DNA of 32,664 nt, taken from positions 1 to 32,664 of the forward strand of contig QOPV01000015.1 of the NCBI GenBank assembly GCA_003331265.1. Direction: 5' to 3'. The stretch's first letter is position 1, and every line of letters starts with the position of its first letter. Shown here piece by piece: positions 1 through 7,898 of the stretch. The position numbers and the translations under genes are program-made. The notes beneath the pieces are model-generated. The model was given only the letters and a program-made list of their open reading frames with translations. It was not told where the DNA came from and did not search any database. The DNA comes from Cryomorphaceae bacterium (lineage in GTDB: Bacteria > Bacteroidota > Bacteroidia > Flavobacteriales > Flavobacteriaceae).

Positions 1-1
1 A

Positions 2-739
2 AAATTTTCTAAAGAAAGTCAAACTGAAATCAAATCTATGCAAGAAAAAGAAAACTTCAGAAGAGATTTTATTGGAAATTTAGCTCATGAATTAAAAACC
101 CCATTATTTACTTCCCAAAGCTATATTTTAACTTTGGTTGACGGTGCACTAAAAGATGAAAAAGTTAATTTAAAGTATTTAAAGATTGCTGAAAAAGCCA
201 TAGAAAGATTAATTTTTATTGTTAAAGATTTAGATTTGATAACAAAGTTAGAATCTGAAGGTCTAAAACTAGAGAAATCAAAGTTTAATATAATTTCTTT
301 AATAAATAATGTATTTGAAATGTTAGATCTTCAAGCTAGTAAAAAGAAAATCACGTTAGCTTTAGGTTCAAAAAACATAAAAGTAAATGTTAATGGAGAT
401 CAAGAAAAAATACATCAAGTCTTAACTAATTTAATTGAAAATTCTGTTAAGTATGGAAGAGAATCTGGAACGACTGAGGTTTCAGTTGAAAATATAGTTG
501 AAAATAAAGTTATTGTTAGAATAACTGATAATGGTAATGGAATTCAAAAAGTACATTTAAAAAGGTTATTTGAAAGGTTTTTTAGAGTTGAGAATTCTGG
601 TAGCAGGTCCACTGGAGGGTCAGGACTAGGTCTGGCTATTGTTAAACATATAATTGATGCTCACAAGGAAAAAATATATGTAGAAAGTGATTATGGTGTA
701 GGTTCTGAATTCTCATTTACTTTAGAAAAATCAAATTAA
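2..739 (+). CDS. Sensor histidine kinase, PhoR-like (5' end outside window)
   Basis: The reading frame is open back to base 2, so the first in-frame ATG at 38 is internal and the N-terminal sensor and membrane part lies outside the window. What remains is the whole catalytic half of a two-component kinase. The H-box LAHELKTPL carries the phospho-accepting His (codon 86-88), followed by the N-box QVLTNLIENSVKYG, the G1 box ITDNGNGI, the F-box RLFERFFRV and the G2 box GSGLGLAIVKHI, all intact. It therefore autophosphorylates and passes phosphate to a response regulator, probably encoded just upstream (inference). The order and spacing of boxes is that of PhoR/HisKA class kinases. The stop lies 37 bases before trmB on the same strand. 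The stimulus cannot be told. Confidence 0.93.
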   Translation, partial: KFSKESQTEIKSMQEKENFRRDFIGNLAHELKTPLFTSQSYILTLVDGALKDEKVNLKYLKIAEKAIERLIFIVKDLDLITKLESEGLKLEKSKFNIISLINNVFEMLDLQASKKKITLALGSKNIKVNVNGDQEKIHQVLTNLIENSVKYGRESGTTEVSVENIVENKVIVRITDNGNGIQKVHLKRLFERFFRVENSGSRSTGGSGLGLAIVKHIIDAHKEKIYVESDYGVGSEFSFTLEKSN

Positions 740-776
740 TTATTTTAAGTTTGTTTCATCCTTAAAAAATTAATTC

Positions 777-1457
777 TTGGGAAGTAAAAACAAACTAAAA
801 AGGTTCATACAAAATGAAAGTTTTTCTAACGTAATCCAACCTAAAAGGCAAGAATTGCTTTCAAAAAATTTTAATTATAAAGGAAATTGGAATTCGCTAC
901 ACTTTAAAAATAACAATCCCATCATTATTGAGCTTGGCTGTGGCAGGGGTGAGTATACGGTTAATTTAGCAAAATTAAATCCAGATAAAAATTATATAGG
1001 AATAGATATTAAAGGAGCTAGATTTTGGAGAGGTGCAAAAACCTCAATTGATGAAAAACTAGATAATGTTGCTTTTTTAAGAACCCAAATTGAATTGATT
1101 AATTTAGTTTTTGGAAAAGATGAAGTTGATGAAATATGGTTAACCTTTCCTGATCCTCAAATAAAATATCAAAGAACAAAGCATAGATTAACAAATCCTT
1201 TTTTTATAAATCTTTATAAAAAAATATTAAAAAATAAGGGAATAGTACATTTAAAAACCGACAGCGAATTCCTACATGGCTACACTTTAGGAATTTTAAA
1301 GAGTTTTAATATAAATCTAATTTTTTCTAATCATGATATATATAAAAACAATAATGCTCCTGATGAAGTAATTAATATTAAGACTCATTATGAAAAATTA
1401 TTTTTAGAATCAAACAAAAATATTTCATATTTATCTTTTACTTTTCATAATGAATGA
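777..1457 (+). CDS. trmB: tRNA (guanine-N7-)-methyltransferase TrmB
   Basis: This is a 226-residue SAM-dependent enzyme that makes m7G46 in the variable loop of tRNAs. The SAM-binding loop IIELGCGRGEYT lies near residues 50-61, and the family signature FPDPQIKYQRTKHRLTN follows. I place the start at a TTG codon (777) because the N-terminus it gives, MGSKNKLKRF, is the one I associate with Bacteroidota TrmB, and no ATG lies nearby in frame. No Shine-Dalgarno sequence precedes it, as expected in this phylum. Its 3' end overlaps the next gene by 8 bases, so the two are probably translated from one message. The length is normal for the family and nothing appears damaged. Confidence 0.93.
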   Translation: MGSKNKLKRFIQNESFSNVIQPKRQELLSKNFNYKGNWNSLHFKNNNPIIIELGCGRGEYTVNLAKLNPDKNYIGIDIKGARFWRGAKTSIDEKLDNVAFLRTQIELINLVFGKDEVDEIWLTFPDPQIKYQRTKHRLTNPFFINLYKKILKNKGIVHLKTDSEFLHGYTLGILKSFNINLIFSNHDIYKNNNAPDEVINIKTHYEKLFLESNKNISYLSFTFHNE

Positions 1458-1791
1458 AAACTCAGAAAAACTCGATTTTTTTAGCAAGGTGTATAGTGTA
1501 GTTTGTAAAATCCCCTACGGACGTGTAACCACTTACGGTTCAATTGCAAATTTCCTTGGAGCTAAAAATAGTGCAAGAGTTGTTGGTTGGGCAATGAACG
1601 CCTCTCATGACAAGGAAAATATTCCAGCTCATAGAGTTGTAAATCGAATTGGCTTATTATCAGGCAAAAATCACTTTTTTGGAATTAACTTAATGGAACA
1701 ATTATTGAAAAGTGAAGGAATTGATGTGAAAAACAATCAAGTTGTGAATTTTAAAATTATTTTCTGGGATCCCTCCATAGAATTACAATAA
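1450..1791 (+). CDS. Alkyltransferase-like protein (MGMT family without the acceptor Cys)
   Basis: This 113-residue protein has the DNA-binding domain of O6-alkylguanine-DNA alkyltransferases. The helix-turn-helix region is IPYGRVTTYGSIANFLG (residues 21-37), followed by ARVVGWAMN with the Arg-finger region. The active-site box, normally PCHRV, reads PAHRV (residues 59-63), so the alkyl-accepting cysteine is an alanine. Known alkyltransferase-like (ATL) proteins have a Trp or Ala there; they bind alkylated guanine, flip it and pass the lesion to nucleotide excision repair rather than repairing it. That role is inferred here from family knowledge. The protein consists of only the C-terminal MGMT domain, as is usual for ATLs. 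It overlaps trmB by 8 bases. Confidence 0.9.
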   Translation: MNENSEKLDFFSKVYSVVCKIPYGRVTTYGSIANFLGAKNSARVVGWAMNASHDKENIPAHRVVNRIGLLSGKNHFFGINLMEQLLKSEGIDVKNNQVVNFKIIFWDPSIELQ

Positions 1792-1833
1792 TTTACTTTG
1801 TTAAGCTTATATTTGTTAATAAATTATTTTGTT

Positions 1834-2964
1834 TTGAGACCTAATAAGGATAAAATTTTAAACCTTTTAAAGAATATTCATTTAAATAATGAAAAGCATG
1901 ACATTGTTACTAACAATTCTGTTAGTAATGTTGTTGTATTTGATAATGAAATATTAATTGATTTAAAAATTTTAAACCCAACGCTACAGTCTAAAAACAA
2001 AGTTAAAACATTAATAAATAATGTTTTAAAGAAAGAGTTTGAAAATAATTTTGCAATAAAAATTAATTTTATAGTAACTCTTCCTAAAAAGAAAACAATT
2101 TTAAATGACGATAAAGTCTTAGCTAATGTTCAAAATATTATAGCTATTTCATCTGGAAAAGGAGGTGTTGGTAAATCAACAGTTACAGCTAATCTAGCTA
2201 TTTCTTTAAATCAAATGGGTTTTTCAGTGGGAATTTTAGATGCAGATATATATGGGCCATCAATTCCGGTCATGTTTGATGTTAATGAAAAAAAACCTCT
2301 GGCTTCAAATGTTAACGGTAAATCTAAAATGAAGCCTGTAGAGAATTATGGAATTAAAATTTTATCTATTGGGTTTTTTACTAGAATGGATCAGGCAGTA
2401 ATTTGGAGAGGTCCGATGGCATCAAAGGCATTAAATCAAATGATTTTTGATGCTGACTGGGGAGAATTAGATTTCTTGTTAATTGATCTTCCACCTGGAA
2501 CTGGAGATATTCATTTAAGTATCATGCAATCTTTACCAATTTCTGGTTCTGTGGTGGTTAGCACACCTCAAAATGTTGCTTTAATTGATGCAAGAAAAGG
2601 GGTTTCCATGTTTAAACAAGAAAATATTAATGTTCCAGTTTTGGGGATTATAGAAAATATGGCTTATTTTACACCTGAAGAACTTCCTAAAAATAAATAT
2701 TATTTATTTGGTAAAGAAGGAGCTAAAAATTTATCAACAGATCTAAAAGTACCTTTCTTAGGAGAAGTTCCTTTAATTCAAAATATCAGGGAAGCTGGAG
2801 ATATAGGAAGGCCGGCATCCCTTCAAGAGAGTAAAATTATAAATGATATTTTCAATAAAATATCAAAAAATATGATTTCTGAACTTTTGATAAGAAATGA
2901 AAAGCTTCCTGCTACTGAGGTTATTAAAATAAAAACTATGTCAGGTTGTTCTGCAATTAAATAA
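1834..2964 (+). CDS. mrp: Mrp/ApbC/NBP35 family iron-sulfur carrier ATPase
   Basis: This is a P-loop ATPase that loads or carries Fe-S clusters. An N-terminal MIP18/DUF59-like domain (about residues 1-95) precedes the deviant Walker A SGKGGVGKS (107-115). The Switch/Walker B regions DADIYGPSIPVMF and LLIDLPPGTGDIHLS follow. The frame is open from TTG 1798, but the second TTG at 1834 gives the start MRPNKDKILNLLKNI, which matches the usual beginning of the DUF59 domain; the 12 extra residues (hydrophobic) look spurious. The CxxC found in enterobacterial Mrp after ENM is absent (ENMAYFTPEEL). The C-terminus MSGCSAIK retains one cysteine, a pattern I associate with Bacteroidota homologues. It sits 5 bases before the NifU-like gene, which supports a cluster-assembly role. 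Confidence 0.92.
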   Translation: MRPNKDKILNLLKNIHLNNEKHDIVTNNSVSNVVVFDNEILIDLKILNPTLQSKNKVKTLINNVLKKEFENNFAIKINFIVTLPKKKTILNDDKVLANVQNIIAISSGKGGVGKSTVTANLAISLNQMGFSVGILDADIYGPSIPVMFDVNEKKPLASNVNGKSKMKPVENYGIKILSIGFFTRMDQAVIWRGPMASKALNQMIFDADWGELDFLLIDLPPGTGDIHLSIMQSLPISGSVVVSTPQNVALIDARKGVSMFKQENINVPVLGIIENMAYFTPEELPKNKYYLFGKEGAKNLSTDLKVPFLGEVPLIQNIREAGDIGRPASLQESKIINDIFNKISKNMISELLIRNEKLPATEVIKIKTMSGCSAIK

Positions 2965-2969
2965 ACATT

Positions 2970-3206
2970 ATGAAAAAAGAGTTATTAAAGAAAAAAGTAG
3001 AATTAGCATTAGATGAAATTAGACCTTTCCTCTTGTCTGATGGTGGTGATATTTCATTATTATCAATTGATCAAAACATTGTGAAAGTTCAGTTGATGGG
3101 AAATTGTGTTAGCTGTTCAGTTAATCAAATGACTTTGAAAAATGGGGTGGAAATGACAATCAAAAAACATGCTCCCCAAATAAAAGAGGTTATTAGCGTA
3201 GAATAG
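2970..3206 (+). CDS. NifU-like C-terminal domain protein (Fe-S scaffold/carrier)
   Basis: This 78-residue protein is a stand-alone Nfu domain. The start ELALDEIRPFLLSDGGDISLL is typical of the fold, and the cluster ligands are the CVSC motif at residues 46-49, followed by QMTLKNGVEMTIKKHAP. Nfu proteins bind a 4Fe-4S cluster at a dimer interface through this CxxC and hand it to apo-enzymes. The gene follows the Mrp ATPase by 5 bases and precedes a ferredoxin reductase by 4, forming a compact Fe-S/redox operon. There is no N-terminal degenerate A-type domain as in E. coli NfuA. Complete and ordinary. Confidence 0.92.
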   Translation: MKKELLKKKVELALDEIRPFLLSDGGDISLLSIDQNIVKVQLMGNCVSCSVNQMTLKNGVEMTIKKHAPQIKEVISVE

Positions 3207-3210
3207 GTAA

Positions 3211-4269
3211 ATGAATATAATAAAAACCGACATTTTAATAATTGGTGGCGGACCCACCGGACTATTTACTGTTTTTGAAGCAGGCTTATTGGGTCTTAAA
3301 TGTCATATAATTGACGCATTAGCAAAGCCAGGGGGGCAATGTTCAGAAATATATCCCAAAAAACCAATATTTGATATTCCAGGAATTCCTGAAATCTTAG
3401 CTGGAAAATTAGTAGAAGATTTATTAGAGCAAATTAAACCTTTTAGTCCTGGCTACACTTTAGCAGAATCAGCTGAAAAATTAGAAAAACAAGATGATGA
3501 TTCTTTTAATGTAGTTACAAATAAGGGGACTATTCATAATGCCAAAGTTGTAGCTATAGCTGGTGGATTAGGCAGTTTTGAGCCTAGAAAACCTCTTATA
3601 AATAATATTGAAAAGTTTGAAGGAAAAGGTTTGGAATATATGATTAAAGATCCTGAATTTTTTAAAAATAAAAATGTTGTTATTTCAGGGGGAGGAGACT
3701 CTGCTTTAGATTGGACTATTGAATTACAAAAGATTGCTAAAAAAGTGACACTGATTCATAGAAGAAGGGAGTTTAGAGGGGCAATAGATTCAGTAGAAAA
3801 AATTCAAAAATTAAAAAATGAGTCATTAATTGATGTGATCACTCCTGCTGAGGTTATTGCATTAAACGGAGACTCCAAATTAAATAGTGTTAAGCTTAAA
3901 ATTAACGATAAAGAAAAAACAATAAGTACAGATTTTTTTGTCCCACTTTTTGGACTGATTCCCAAATTAGGTGAAATCGCAAACTGGGGTCTTAAAATTG
4001 AAAAAAATTCAATTTGTGTTAATAATGCTTTAGATTATCAAACAAATGTTCCAGGTATTTTTGCTATTGGTGATGTGAATACATACCCAGGAAAACTAAA
4101 ATTAATATTATGTGGTTTTCATGAAGCTACTTTGATGTGTCAGGCTGCTTTTAAAATTATATATCCTGAAAAAAAGAATATACTTAGGTACACTACAGTT
4201 TCAGGTGTAAACGGATTTGATGGGTCAACAAGAAAATCTGATAGTACTATTATTAAATCAATTGATTAA
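3211..4269 (+). CDS. Ferredoxin-NADP reductase, thioredoxin-reductase-like type
   Basis: This is a 352-residue flavoprotein with two Rossmann nucleotide-binding motifs: IIGGGPTG for FAD (residues 10-17) and VVISGGGDSALDW for NADPH (156-168), the latter followed by HRRREFRG, which is typical for the NADPH 2'-phosphate. A second FAD contact is GIFAIGDVNTYPGK near residue 285. The CxxC redox pair of true thioredoxin reductases is missing between the two domains, which places it with the YumC/FNR type that moves electrons between NADPH and ferredoxin or flavodoxin. Next to Mrp and Nfu it could supply reducing power for Fe-S assembly (inference). It lies 4 bases after the Nfu stop and 3 bases before mvaD, so these may be co-transcribed. 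Confidence 0.88.
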   Translation: MNIIKTDILIIGGGPTGLFTVFEAGLLGLKCHIIDALAKPGGQCSEIYPKKPIFDIPGIPEILAGKLVEDLLEQIKPFSPGYTLAESAEKLEKQDDDSFNVVTNKGTIHNAKVVAIAGGLGSFEPRKPLINNIEKFEGKGLEYMIKDPEFFKNKNVVISGGGDSALDWTIELQKIAKKVTLIHRRREFRGAIDSVEKIQKLKNESLIDVITPAEVIALNGDSKLNSVKLKINDKEKTISTDFFVPLFGLIPKLGEIANWGLKIEKNSICVNNALDYQTNVPGIFAIGDVNTYPGKLKLILCGFHEATLMCQAAFKIIYPEKKNILRYTTVSGVNGFDGSTRKSDSTIIKSID

Positions 4270-4272
4270 TAG

Positions 4273-5346
4273 ATGATTAATGATTTTATATATAATTCAA
4301 AAAAAATTAAAAATATTGAAGGAATCTGTGAATGGAGATCTCCAAGTAATATTGCTTTAATAAAATATTGGGGGAAAAAACAAAACCAAATTCCATTAAA
4401 CCCCTCTTTAAGTATAACTTTAACAAATTGCTTTTCACAAACAAAAGTTTCATATAAATCAAGAACTGAAAGTGGTGAAAATTTTGTTTTTTTATTTGAA
4501 GGAAACTTAAAGCCAAGTTTTGAGAAAAAGTTATTTCAATTTTTTAAAAGAATTTATAAGTATTGTCCTTATTTATCCTTTTTGGATTTGAAAATAGAGT
4601 CAAGTAATTCATTTCCACATAGCAGTGGAATTGCTTCTTCAGCTTCTTCATATAGCGCTTTATCTCTCTGTATAATGGATATAGAAAAAGATTTAAACCC
4701 CTTAATTGATGATCAGTATTTTTTTGAAAAAGCTTCGTTCATAGCTAGACTTGGATCGGGTAGTGCATCCAGAAGTATTATAGGATCTTTTTCTATTTGG
4801 GGCAATAATCATTTTTTTCAAAAAAGCAGTGATTATTATGCAATAAAATATCCCAATAAAATTCATAATGCCTTTAATGAAATTTGTGACTCCGTTCTTA
4901 TAGTTGATAAAGGTAAAAAAGAGGTTTCAAGTACAATTGGGCATCAGTTGATGGAAGGTCATTCTTTTTCTAATGATCGCCTAAACCAAGTTGAAATTAA
5001 TATGGGTAAATTAAAAAATGCTCTTGAAAATGGTGATTACAACACCTTTATTGAAATTGTTGAATTAGAAGCACTTTCGTTACACGCTATGATGATGACT
5101 TCTAGTCCATATTTTATTTTGATAAAACCCAACACTCTTCACATCATTAGTTTGATTTGGGATCATAGAAAAAAAAATCAATCAAAAATTTGTTTTACGC
5201 TTGATGCTGGTGCTAATATTCACCTGTTGTACCCAAAAATAGAATTTGACTCAGTACAAGAATTCATCATTACTAAATTATCTCCTTTTTGCGAATCAAA
5301 TCAATTTATAAATGATATGATTGGCAATGGTCCATTTAAATTGTAA
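4273..5346 (+). CDS. mvaD: Diphosphomevalonate decarboxylase
   Basis: This GHMP-fold enzyme converts mevalonate diphosphate to isopentenyl diphosphate with ATP, the last step of the mevalonate pathway, in the cytoplasm. Diagnostic stretches are WRSPSNIALIKYWGKK (residues 21-36, substrate and ATP contacts), the phosphate loop SFPHSSGIASSASSYSAL (113-130), ARLGSGSASRSI (158-169, with the catalytic-site Arg) and LDAGANIHLLYP (310-321, catalytic Asp311). The last motif is more often DAGPN; Ala replaces Pro here. The length of 357 is normal. It is followed at 9 bases by a second GHMP kinase and a prenyltransferase, so this is an isoprenoid operon. Confidence 0.94.
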   Translation: MINDFIYNSKKIKNIEGICEWRSPSNIALIKYWGKKQNQIPLNPSLSITLTNCFSQTKVSYKSRTESGENFVFLFEGNLKPSFEKKLFQFFKRIYKYCPYLSFLDLKIESSNSFPHSSGIASSASSYSALSLCIMDIEKDLNPLIDDQYFFEKASFIARLGSGSASRSIIGSFSIWGNNHFFQKSSDYYAIKYPNKIHNAFNEICDSVLIVDKGKKEVSSTIGHQLMEGHSFSNDRLNQVEINMGKLKNALENGDYNTFIEIVELEALSLHAMMMTSSPYFILIKPNTLHIISLIWDHRKKNQSKICFTLDAGANIHLLYPKIEFDSVQEFIITKLSPFCESNQFINDMIGNGPFKL

Positions 5347-5355
5347 TTTTACAAA

Positions 5356-6285
5356 ATGAAAGCACCCTTGTTTTTTTCGAAAATCTTACTTTTTGGAGAA
5401 TATGGTATTATCAAAAATTCTAAAGGTTTGTCAATTCCCTACAATTTTTATAAAGGTGGTTTGAAACTTGGAGATATTAACTCTGATTCCATTAAAGACT
5501 CTAATGAAAGTCTTCAATTATTTAGAGATTTTTTAAGAGAAACAGATAGTTCAATTGTAACTTTTGATTTCAAAAAAATGGATAAAGATTTGTCAGAAGG
5601 AATGTATTTTGACAGTACAATTCCACAAGGTTATGGTGTAGGTAGTAGCGGTGCTTTGGTAGCAGCTTTTTATGATCGTTATGCAGAAAATAAATTTACT
5701 ATCCTAGAAAATTTAACAAGAGATAAAATATTAATATTAAAAAATATTTTTTCAACAATGGAATCCTATTTTCATGGAAAATCATCTGGTTTAGATCCGT
5801 TAAATAGTTACTTAAGTCTTCCTATATTAATTCATTCAAAAAATAAAATAGAAACCACCGGCCTTCCTCTTCAATCATCTATTGGAAAAGGAGCTGTATT
5901 TTTGTTGGATAGTGGTGAATCAAGTGAAACTGCACCAATGGTTGATATTTTTTTTAAATCAATGAAAAATAAAAATTACAATAAAATAATCAGAGAGGAT
6001 TTTATTAGAATTACTGATTCTTGTGTTGACGATTTTTTATCAGGAGATTTTAAATCCTTATTCCTTGATATTAAAAAATTATCTCAGGTTGTTCTAGATA
6101 ATTTTAAACCTATGATTCCTAAAAACTTCCATAACTTGTGGGCTAAGGGAATTGAATCAAACGATTATTTTTTAAAACTTTGTGGATCTGGAGGAGGAGG
6201 TTATATTTTAGGCTTCTCTGAAGATTTTGAAAAAGCAAAATCTGTTTTAAAAGATTACAAATTGGAAGTGGTATATAACTTTTAA
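5356..6285 (+). CDS. GHMP kinase, mevalonate-kinase-like
   Basis: This 309-residue protein carries the three GHMP motifs. The N-terminal KILLFGEYGII (residues 9-19) binds substrate. The ATP loop is PQGYGVGSSGALVAAF (90-105). A C-terminal Gly-rich loop KLCGSGGGGYILGF lies near 275. The stretch ESYFHGKSSGLDPLN (136-150) resembles the mevalonate kinase box with catalytic Asp147. Because it lies 9 bases after mvaD and 5 bases before a prenyltransferase, phosphorylation of mevalonate is the most likely reaction. Phosphomevalonate kinase, the missing middle step, is not in the window and could also be this gene's role. Complete, with no odd composition. Confidence 0.85.
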   Translation: MKAPLFFSKILLFGEYGIIKNSKGLSIPYNFYKGGLKLGDINSDSIKDSNESLQLFRDFLRETDSSIVTFDFKKMDKDLSEGMYFDSTIPQGYGVGSSGALVAAFYDRYAENKFTILENLTRDKILILKNIFSTMESYFHGKSSGLDPLNSYLSLPILIHSKNKIETTGLPLQSSIGKGAVFLLDSGESSETAPMVDIFFKSMKNKNYNKIIREDFIRITDSCVDDFLSGDFKSLFLDIKKLSQVVLDNFKPMIPKNFHNLWAKGIESNDYFLKLCGSGGGGYILGFSEDFEKAKSVLKDYKLEVVYNF

Positions 6286-6290
6286 TTCTA

Positions 6291-7175
6291 ATGGCCGAAT
6301 TTTTAATAAGAAAAAAGTTTTTATTAAAAATACTAAGTTTATTTTCGCTGACAAGAGGTTATAATATAATTTTTATAATTTTCGCACAGTTTGTTTCTTC
6401 AATTTTTATTTTTTCCAACTCAGACAATATTTTAGATGTATTATTTGATGTAAATATTTGGTTTATAATTTTGTCTACCTCAACATCTATTTCAGCTGGT
6501 TATATAATTAATAATTTTTATGATTCAGAAAAAGATTTGATCAATAGACCTTTGAAAACAATTTTAGAAAATGAAATTTCTGGGAGGACCAAGTTAATTG
6601 CATATACTTTACTTAATTTTTGTACTTTATTATTTTCTTTATTAGTTTCTCTAAAAGCACTAATTTTTTTTAGCTTTTATACTTTTGGAATTTTTATTTA
6701 TTCCATTAAATTAAGTAAGTATTTATTTATTGGAAATTTTCTTTCAGTCATATTAGTAATTACGCCTTTTTTTGCAATTACTGTTTATTATAAAAATTTT
6801 TCCCTGGAAATTTTAACTCATGCTATTTTTCTTTTTTTTGTGATTTTAATTAAAGAATTAATTAAAGATTTAGAAAATTTAAAAGGTGATTTTACAATGA
6901 AATATAGAACTATCCCAGTAATTTATGGTGAAAATTTGACAAAATCTTATATAACAATGTATGTGTTTTTTGTAATTGCCACATGCTTAAATTTAATTAT
7001 AAATTATGATATCTCTTTAATGATTTATTATTATGTGCTTTCTATTCCTTTTTTTCTATTCTTTATTGGTTTTTTATGGAAATTTCAAAATATAAATCAT
7101 TATCAAAAATTACATAATTCTTTAAAGGTTATTATTACATTGGGTCTTTTTAGTATTATCTTACATGGATATTAA
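6291..7175 (+). CDS. UbiA-family prenyltransferase, (di)geranylgeranylglyceryl-phosphate synthase type
   Basis: This integral membrane protein of 294 residues has about eight or nine hydrophobic segments. UbiA enzymes attach a prenyl chain using two Asp-rich motifs. The first is NNFYDSEKD followed by LINRP (residues 74-87). The second is KELIKDLENLKGD (188-200), followed by YRTIPVIYG. The second motif is closer to the archaeal-lipid DGGGP synthase branch than to menaquinone MenA or heme O synthase. Many Bacteroidota carry this gene beside mvaD and a GHMP kinase, as here. The real acceptor in bacteria is uncertain: a prenylated glycerophosphate lipid is a possibility, not shown. It starts 5 bases after the kinase and ends 9 bases before the next gene. 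Confidence 0.85.
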   Translation: MAEFLIRKKFLLKILSLFSLTRGYNIIFIIFAQFVSSIFIFSNSDNILDVLFDVNIWFIILSTSTSISAGYIINNFYDSEKDLINRPLKTILENEISGRTKLIAYTLLNFCTLLFSLLVSLKALIFFSFYTFGIFIYSIKLSKYLFIGNFLSVILVITPFFAITVYYKNFSLEILTHAIFLFFVILIKELIKDLENLKGDFTMKYRTIPVIYGENLTKSYITMYVFFVIATCLNLIINYDISLMIYYYVLSIPFFLFFIGFLWKFQNINHYQKLHNSLKVIITLGLFSIILHGY

Positions 7176-7184
7176 TTTCATATT

Positions 7185-7898
7185 ATGTCATCTCAAAACC
7201 TGATAAGGTTAAATAAATTTATTGCAAATTCAGGGATTTGTAATAGAAGGGAAGCTGATAATTATATTTCAGACGGAAGGGTTACGGTAAACAATAAAAT
7301 TATCAATAAATTAGGTTCTAAAGTGTCTTTAAAAGACAGTATCAGATTTGATGGAAGAGAGGTTTTTCCTGTAAAAATGAAGTATTTGGTTTTAAACAAA
7401 CCTAAAGGTTTCCATTGTATATCTCAAAAGGCAAATAATAAAACAATTTTTTCTCTTTTATCTTCAATAGATGAAATAAAGGGGATTGTTTCTTTAGATT
7501 TTTTAAAAGAAAATTATTTGGGATTGATTATACTTTCTAATGATGTTAAATTTATGAATCAAATAAATTTAAAAAGAAAATCAATAAAACAAATTTTTCA
7601 TTTAAAACTTGATAAGAATTTTTTAAAAAAAGACTTAGAATTAATAATGAATTTTGAAGAAAAATTCAAATTAAAAATTAAATCAATTAGTTATGTTGAT
7701 CGAGCAGAAAGGAATGAGATTGGTGTAGAATTGTTTTTAGATTCTATTAAACATTTAGAAAAGCTTTTTTTAGAGCTCAATTATAAGATAATATCTTGTG
7801 ATAGAGTTCTTTTTTCATGTTTAACTAAGAAGGATTTAACAAGAGGACAGTGGAGAGATCTTACTAAACAAGAAATAATTAATTTACAATCTTTTTAG
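7185..7898 (+). CDS. RsuA/RluB-type pseudouridine synthase with degenerate active site
   Basis: This 237-residue protein follows the RluB plan. An S4 RNA-binding domain (about residues 6-51, LNKFIANSGICNRREADNYI) comes first, then LNKPKG (70-75), and a C-terminus RVLFSCLTKKDLTRGQWRDLT (207-227) that fits family members well. The catalytic box, normally GRLDxxTxGLLLLTND, reads VSLDFLKENYLGLIILSND (102-120): Asp105 is still there, but the Arg is Ser, the Thr is gone and three residues are inserted. The later GRNRQIRR-type basic RNA loop is replaced by LDSIKHLEK near 185-193. The frame is fully open. It may be a catalytically weak or dead orthologue of the enzyme that modifies 23S rRNA, or it may have a new role. 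Its stop overlaps the convergent thuA stop by 4 bases. Confidence 0.82.
   Translation: MSSQNLIRLNKFIANSGICNRREADNYISDGRVTVNNKIINKLGSKVSLKDSIRFDGREVFPVKMKYLVLNKPKGFHCISQKANNKTIFSLLSSIDEIKGIVSLDFLKENYLGLIILSNDVKFMNQINLKRKSIKQIFHLKLDKNFLKKDLELIMNFEEKFKLKIKSISYVDRAERNEIGVELFLDSIKHLEKLFLELNYKIISCDRVLFSCLTKKDLTRGQWRDLTKQEIINLQSF

Noticed and set aside
1798-1833. Longer mrp N-terminus from TTG 1798
   Set aside because: The 12 added residues are hydrophobic and precede the normal domain start; the second TTG fits better.
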